In this document: piece after piece, positions 61,103 to 64,000 of the stretch
How the letters are laid out: each line of letters begins with the position of its first letter
Numbering within the stretch: position 1 is the first letter of the stretch
Source: Adiantum capillus-veneris
Lineage: Eukaryota > Streptophyta > Polypodiopsida > Polypodiales > Pteridaceae
Reading direction: 5' to 3'
DNA: 64,000 bases
Assembly (NCBI GenBank): GCA_014529385.2
Contig: CM043953.1
Span: 80,422,338-80,486,337, forward strand
Notes under the pieces: model-generated
Databases searched by the model: none
Seen by the model: only the letters and a program-made list of their open reading frames with translations
What the model was told of the DNA's origin: nothing
Made by a program: the position numbers and the translations under genes

Positions 61103-63912
61103 GTTCACCGCCTAATAAACCTCCTTATAGAGTTTCTCAAGCTCAACAAGAGGAGATTATGCAGGCAAGTGCATGAGTTAGTTGAGACGGGTATGGTTAG
61201 GCCTAGCTCATCTCCATTTTGTTCACCGGATTTATTAGTGCAAAAGAAAGACCCCACATATCGTATGTGTGTCGACTATAGAGCACTAAATAGGATCACT
61301 ATCAAAAATATGTTTCCCGTTCCATGGGTAGAAGACCTATTTGATAAGCTACAATACTTTAGTAGAATTGACCTAAAAAGTGGCTACCATCAAATAAGGA
61401 TAGTAGATAAAGACATTGTAATAAAGACCGCATTTCGTACTACGTTTGGTCTTTACAAGTACATTGTCATGCCTTTTGGCTTGACCAATGCACCAGCCAT
61501 ATTTAACCGCTAGATGGAGAAGCTATTCAGGCCTCACCAAATCTGTACTAGAGTGTTCTTTGATGATATAATCATCTACTCTAATTCACTAGATGAACAC
61601 AAGCAACACCTCCAGGTAATATTTCAAGTTTTACGAGAGAATAAACTTTATATAAATCAAAAGAAAAGTGAATTTTTCTTACAAGAGATTCAGTATTTAC
61701 GTCACATTATCTCTCAAGATGGCATCCAAATGGATCCATCAAAGATAGAGGTAATAAAAGGATGGCCTAATCCAAGGAATCTACATGAACTAAGGAGCTT
61801 TTTAGGTATGTGTACGTACTATAGACGCTTCATAGAAAAGTTCTCACAAATCGTGGGACCATTACATGAGCTAACAAAGAAAAACGTTAAGTATACATGG
61901 TCTGCAAAGGGAGAACAATGCTTTCAAAAAGCCTAAAGAAATTCTTATCTTTCAACATGTGCTTACACTATCGGATCTCTCAAACCATTTGAGGTCCAAT
62001 GCGACACTTGTGGTGATTGCCTTGTGGTGATTGCCTTGGAGCTATTTTGCTCCAAGAAGGGCATGCCATAGCCTACAAAAAATCCATGTTGAGCCAGCTC
62101 TAGGCATATATGAAAAGGAACTCCTCGCAGTTCTACATGCATTAAACTTGTGGAAGCACTATTTATTGGGGACTCCTTTCATTCTGCGAACGGATCACCA
62201 AAGCCTTAAGTACTTCATGACGCAGACCAAGCTCTCCGACAAACAAATGAGGTGGGCAAATTTCCTTTTGCAATTTCATTTTCATATTGCTCACGTTGTT
62301 GGCAAGCATAATCAAGTAGCCGATGCACTCTCAAGACGACCGAGAGTGAATGCGGCTTCCATAGCAACTCACAATGGTCTATCTTCTATGATAGATGAGT
62401 ACGCTATTGATTCGATTTTAGAGATGTGATTTCATCCCTTGCACTAGGGAAGAAAGAGGAACCATTTACCTTACAAGATGGTTATCTTCTCTATGGCAAT
62501 AGACTATGCATTACTAACTCACTACGTGAGAAAGTAATGTATGAATCTCATGCTCCTCCTTACGCGGGGCATAGAGGGATTCAGTCTACCCTAAAAGGGA
62601 TAGAAACATATTTCTATTGGCCTTCCATGAAAGCAAACATACAAGAGTATGTTTCTAAGTGTGTGGTATGCCAAAAGACGAATTTTGATAGAGGGAAGAA
62701 ACCTGGATTGCTTCAATCTTTGCCAATCCCTAATTCACCATGGGAGAGAATATCCATGGATTTTATCTTTGGATTGCCTAAGTCTATCCATGGGAATACG
62801 GGAATATGGACGATAATAGACATGTTCATCAAAATAAGCTTATTTTATGCCTGTCAAAAATACTATCAAAGCAAATCAAATGGCAACCCTCTTCATATCA
62901 CAAATCTTCAAGTACCATGGCTTGCCGATGTCCATAGTATCGGATAGAGATCCTAGAATGACCAGTAATTTCTGGAAGGGTCTCTTTGAGAATTTAGGGA
63001 CAAGGCTAAACTTCTCTTTGGCCTATCACCTGCAAACAGATGGCCAAAGTGAAATAGCTAACCTAAAAATTCTTGATCCACTAAAAGCCTATGTAATGGA
63101 AGAAGATCAAACGTCCCAATGGGAGGAGTACTTACCCTTAGTGGAGTATGCCTAATATAATATTGTACATACCTCTACGAGAAAATCACCTTTTGAGGTA
63201 ATTGAGGGAAGATCCAAAAGTCCCCTGCTAGAGTATGCCTAATATAATACTGTACATACCTCCACGAGAAAATCACCTTTTGAGGTAATTGAGGGAAGAT
63301 CCAAAAGTCCCCTGCTACTTAAGGTAGGAAGATCTTTACTGCAGATGAATATAGCCGAGACCTACAAGAATCTTTTCAAAAGATTAAGGATTGCTATCTC
63401 TATCTCACAACAAAGGTAAAATGCTGCTGCTAATAAGCACAGAAGAGCTCAAGCCTTTAAACAAAATAATTGGGTCTTGCTTAAGTTTCCCAAGGCTTGA
63501 CTAAGGCACACAACGGGCAAGAATCCTACAGGACACCAAAAGTACTATGCTAAACTAGCAAAAAGGTACTATGGTCCCTTTCATATTCTTAGGCCGATCA
63601 ATGAGATGGCCTATCAACTCAAGTTTCCCAGTCATTGGTTCTTACACAATGCTTTCCATGCGATCCTACTAAAGCCTTACAAAGGAGAGCCACCTCAAGA
63701 ACCAACTATTGAAGACCCATTGGAGAAAAAGGACCAAGAAGAGGTGCTGCAACCCGAGTCCATTTTCTGACATGAAGACAAGGTATTGAGAGGTGGTAAG
63801 ATTATCCAACGGTATCTTATTAAGTTTAAGAACAAGATGCTAGATGGATGCAAGGCATAAAATTAAAGGATAACCTAAACCTTGTCAATTCTTCCAATGC
63901 TTCCCTAGAGTA
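61103..63912 (+). pseudogene. Decayed pol of gypsy copy 3 (RT, RNase H, integrase, chromodomain)
   Basis: [17 protein letters not shown] near 61360 and FFDDIIIYS near 61558, with the aspartates kept; TAG at 61511. RNase H is broken near 61930-62080, where copy 2 has GDCLGAVLL; LRTDHQS is intact near 62190. Integrase: HHCC module (HAPPYAGHRGIQ, CVVCQKT) about 62545-62680, MDFIFGLP near 62755, IVSDRDPRM near 62935, TDGQSEIAN near 63040. Frame changes occur near 62425 and 62850. An 87-bp tandem duplication lies at 63144-63317. The chromodomain-like part is shortened near 63830. Confidence 0.88.
63144..63317 (+). repeat. 87-bp tandem duplication in integrase of copy 3
   Basis: Units 63144-63230 and 63231-63317 run GAGTATGCCTAATATAAT... 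to CCCCTGCTA with two visible differences. 87 is 29 codons, so the frame is kept, but the TAA in each unit is already a stop. Confidence 0.9.
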
Positions 63913-64000
63913 AGAAAATGTAAAAATGTTTAAATGAACAAAGTTTTTGTCTTATAAGACTCTCTTTTTCTTTATTGTGCACAAATGTTAAGAAGTATGC

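Larger units (their letters stand above)
61103..64000 (+). mobile_element. Chromovirus-like Ty3/gypsy retrotransposon, copy 3, 5'-truncated
   Basis: Starts inside the protease-RT linker at the place matching about 51283 of copy 2 and runs to the window edge. LTR, gag and protease are absent on the left. The 3' untranslated part continues past 63912 to the window end, where the LTR has not yet begun. It is diverged and disrupted, thus older than copy 2. Confidence 0.88.

Overview
The window looks like repeat-rich nuclear DNA from a land plant with a large genome. It holds several nested LTR retrotransposons, a plant-type CACTA transposon (tnp2-like transposase followed by a DUF4216-like segment), a chromovirus-like Ty3/gypsy family, a Tat/Athila-like Ty3/gypsy giant with a TGGCGCC-type primer site, and very long (CT)n, (TG)n and (AT)n tracts. 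I see no rRNA, tRNA, CRISPR or bacterial-style operon, and no clearly intact host gene. The species cannot be fixed from the sequence; a fern, lycophyte or gymnosperm-like genome is only a guess.

Layout. 34-2546 (-) is an unrecognised multi-exon gene or pseudogene. 3131-8170 (-) is copy 1 of a chromovirus-like gypsy family, truncated in the RNase H region. 8171-14640 is mostly decayed non-coding DNA with microsatellites, a 176-bp tandem duplication and one tRNA-Met-type primer site. From 14640 to about 47860 a CACTA-type transposon on the minus strand appears to be the host for younger insertions. Its tail carries a 'ccataaccataac' minisatellite that is split by two gag-only retrotransposons: 14831-19754 (+, gag plus an acidic ORF) and 19844-24073 (-, copia type, perfect ATAAC target duplication). 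Its second gene is split by a 19.5-kb element at 24778-44262 (perfect TACTC target duplication). Its transposase lies at 45.2-47.6 kb. Copy 2 of the chromovirus family (47862-56038, TGCAG target duplication) sits just upstream of the transposase. 56-59.3 kb holds AT-rich DNA with telomere-like CCCTAAG repeats, 60.2-60.7 kb an unrecognised exon-like ORF, and 61.1 kb to the end a 5'-truncated copy 3 of the chromovirus family.

Most notable is the giant element. Beyond gag, protease, reverse transcriptase/RNase H and integrase it carries: (i) a tandem duplication of the integrase HHCC zinc-binding module; (ii) a second retropepsin-like DSGA domain after the integrase; (iii) an extra sense-strand gene of about 1,140 codons with a long coiled coil between pol and the 3' LTR; and (iv) seven copies of a 24-bp palindrome (half-site AGACATCCTACG), four in the leader before gag and three in the DNA before the extra gene. 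All its genes carry nonsense or frameshift lesions, and the reverse transcriptase catalytic motif reads YMDN, so this copy is dead.

All functional statements come from motifs read by eye; no database search was possible.
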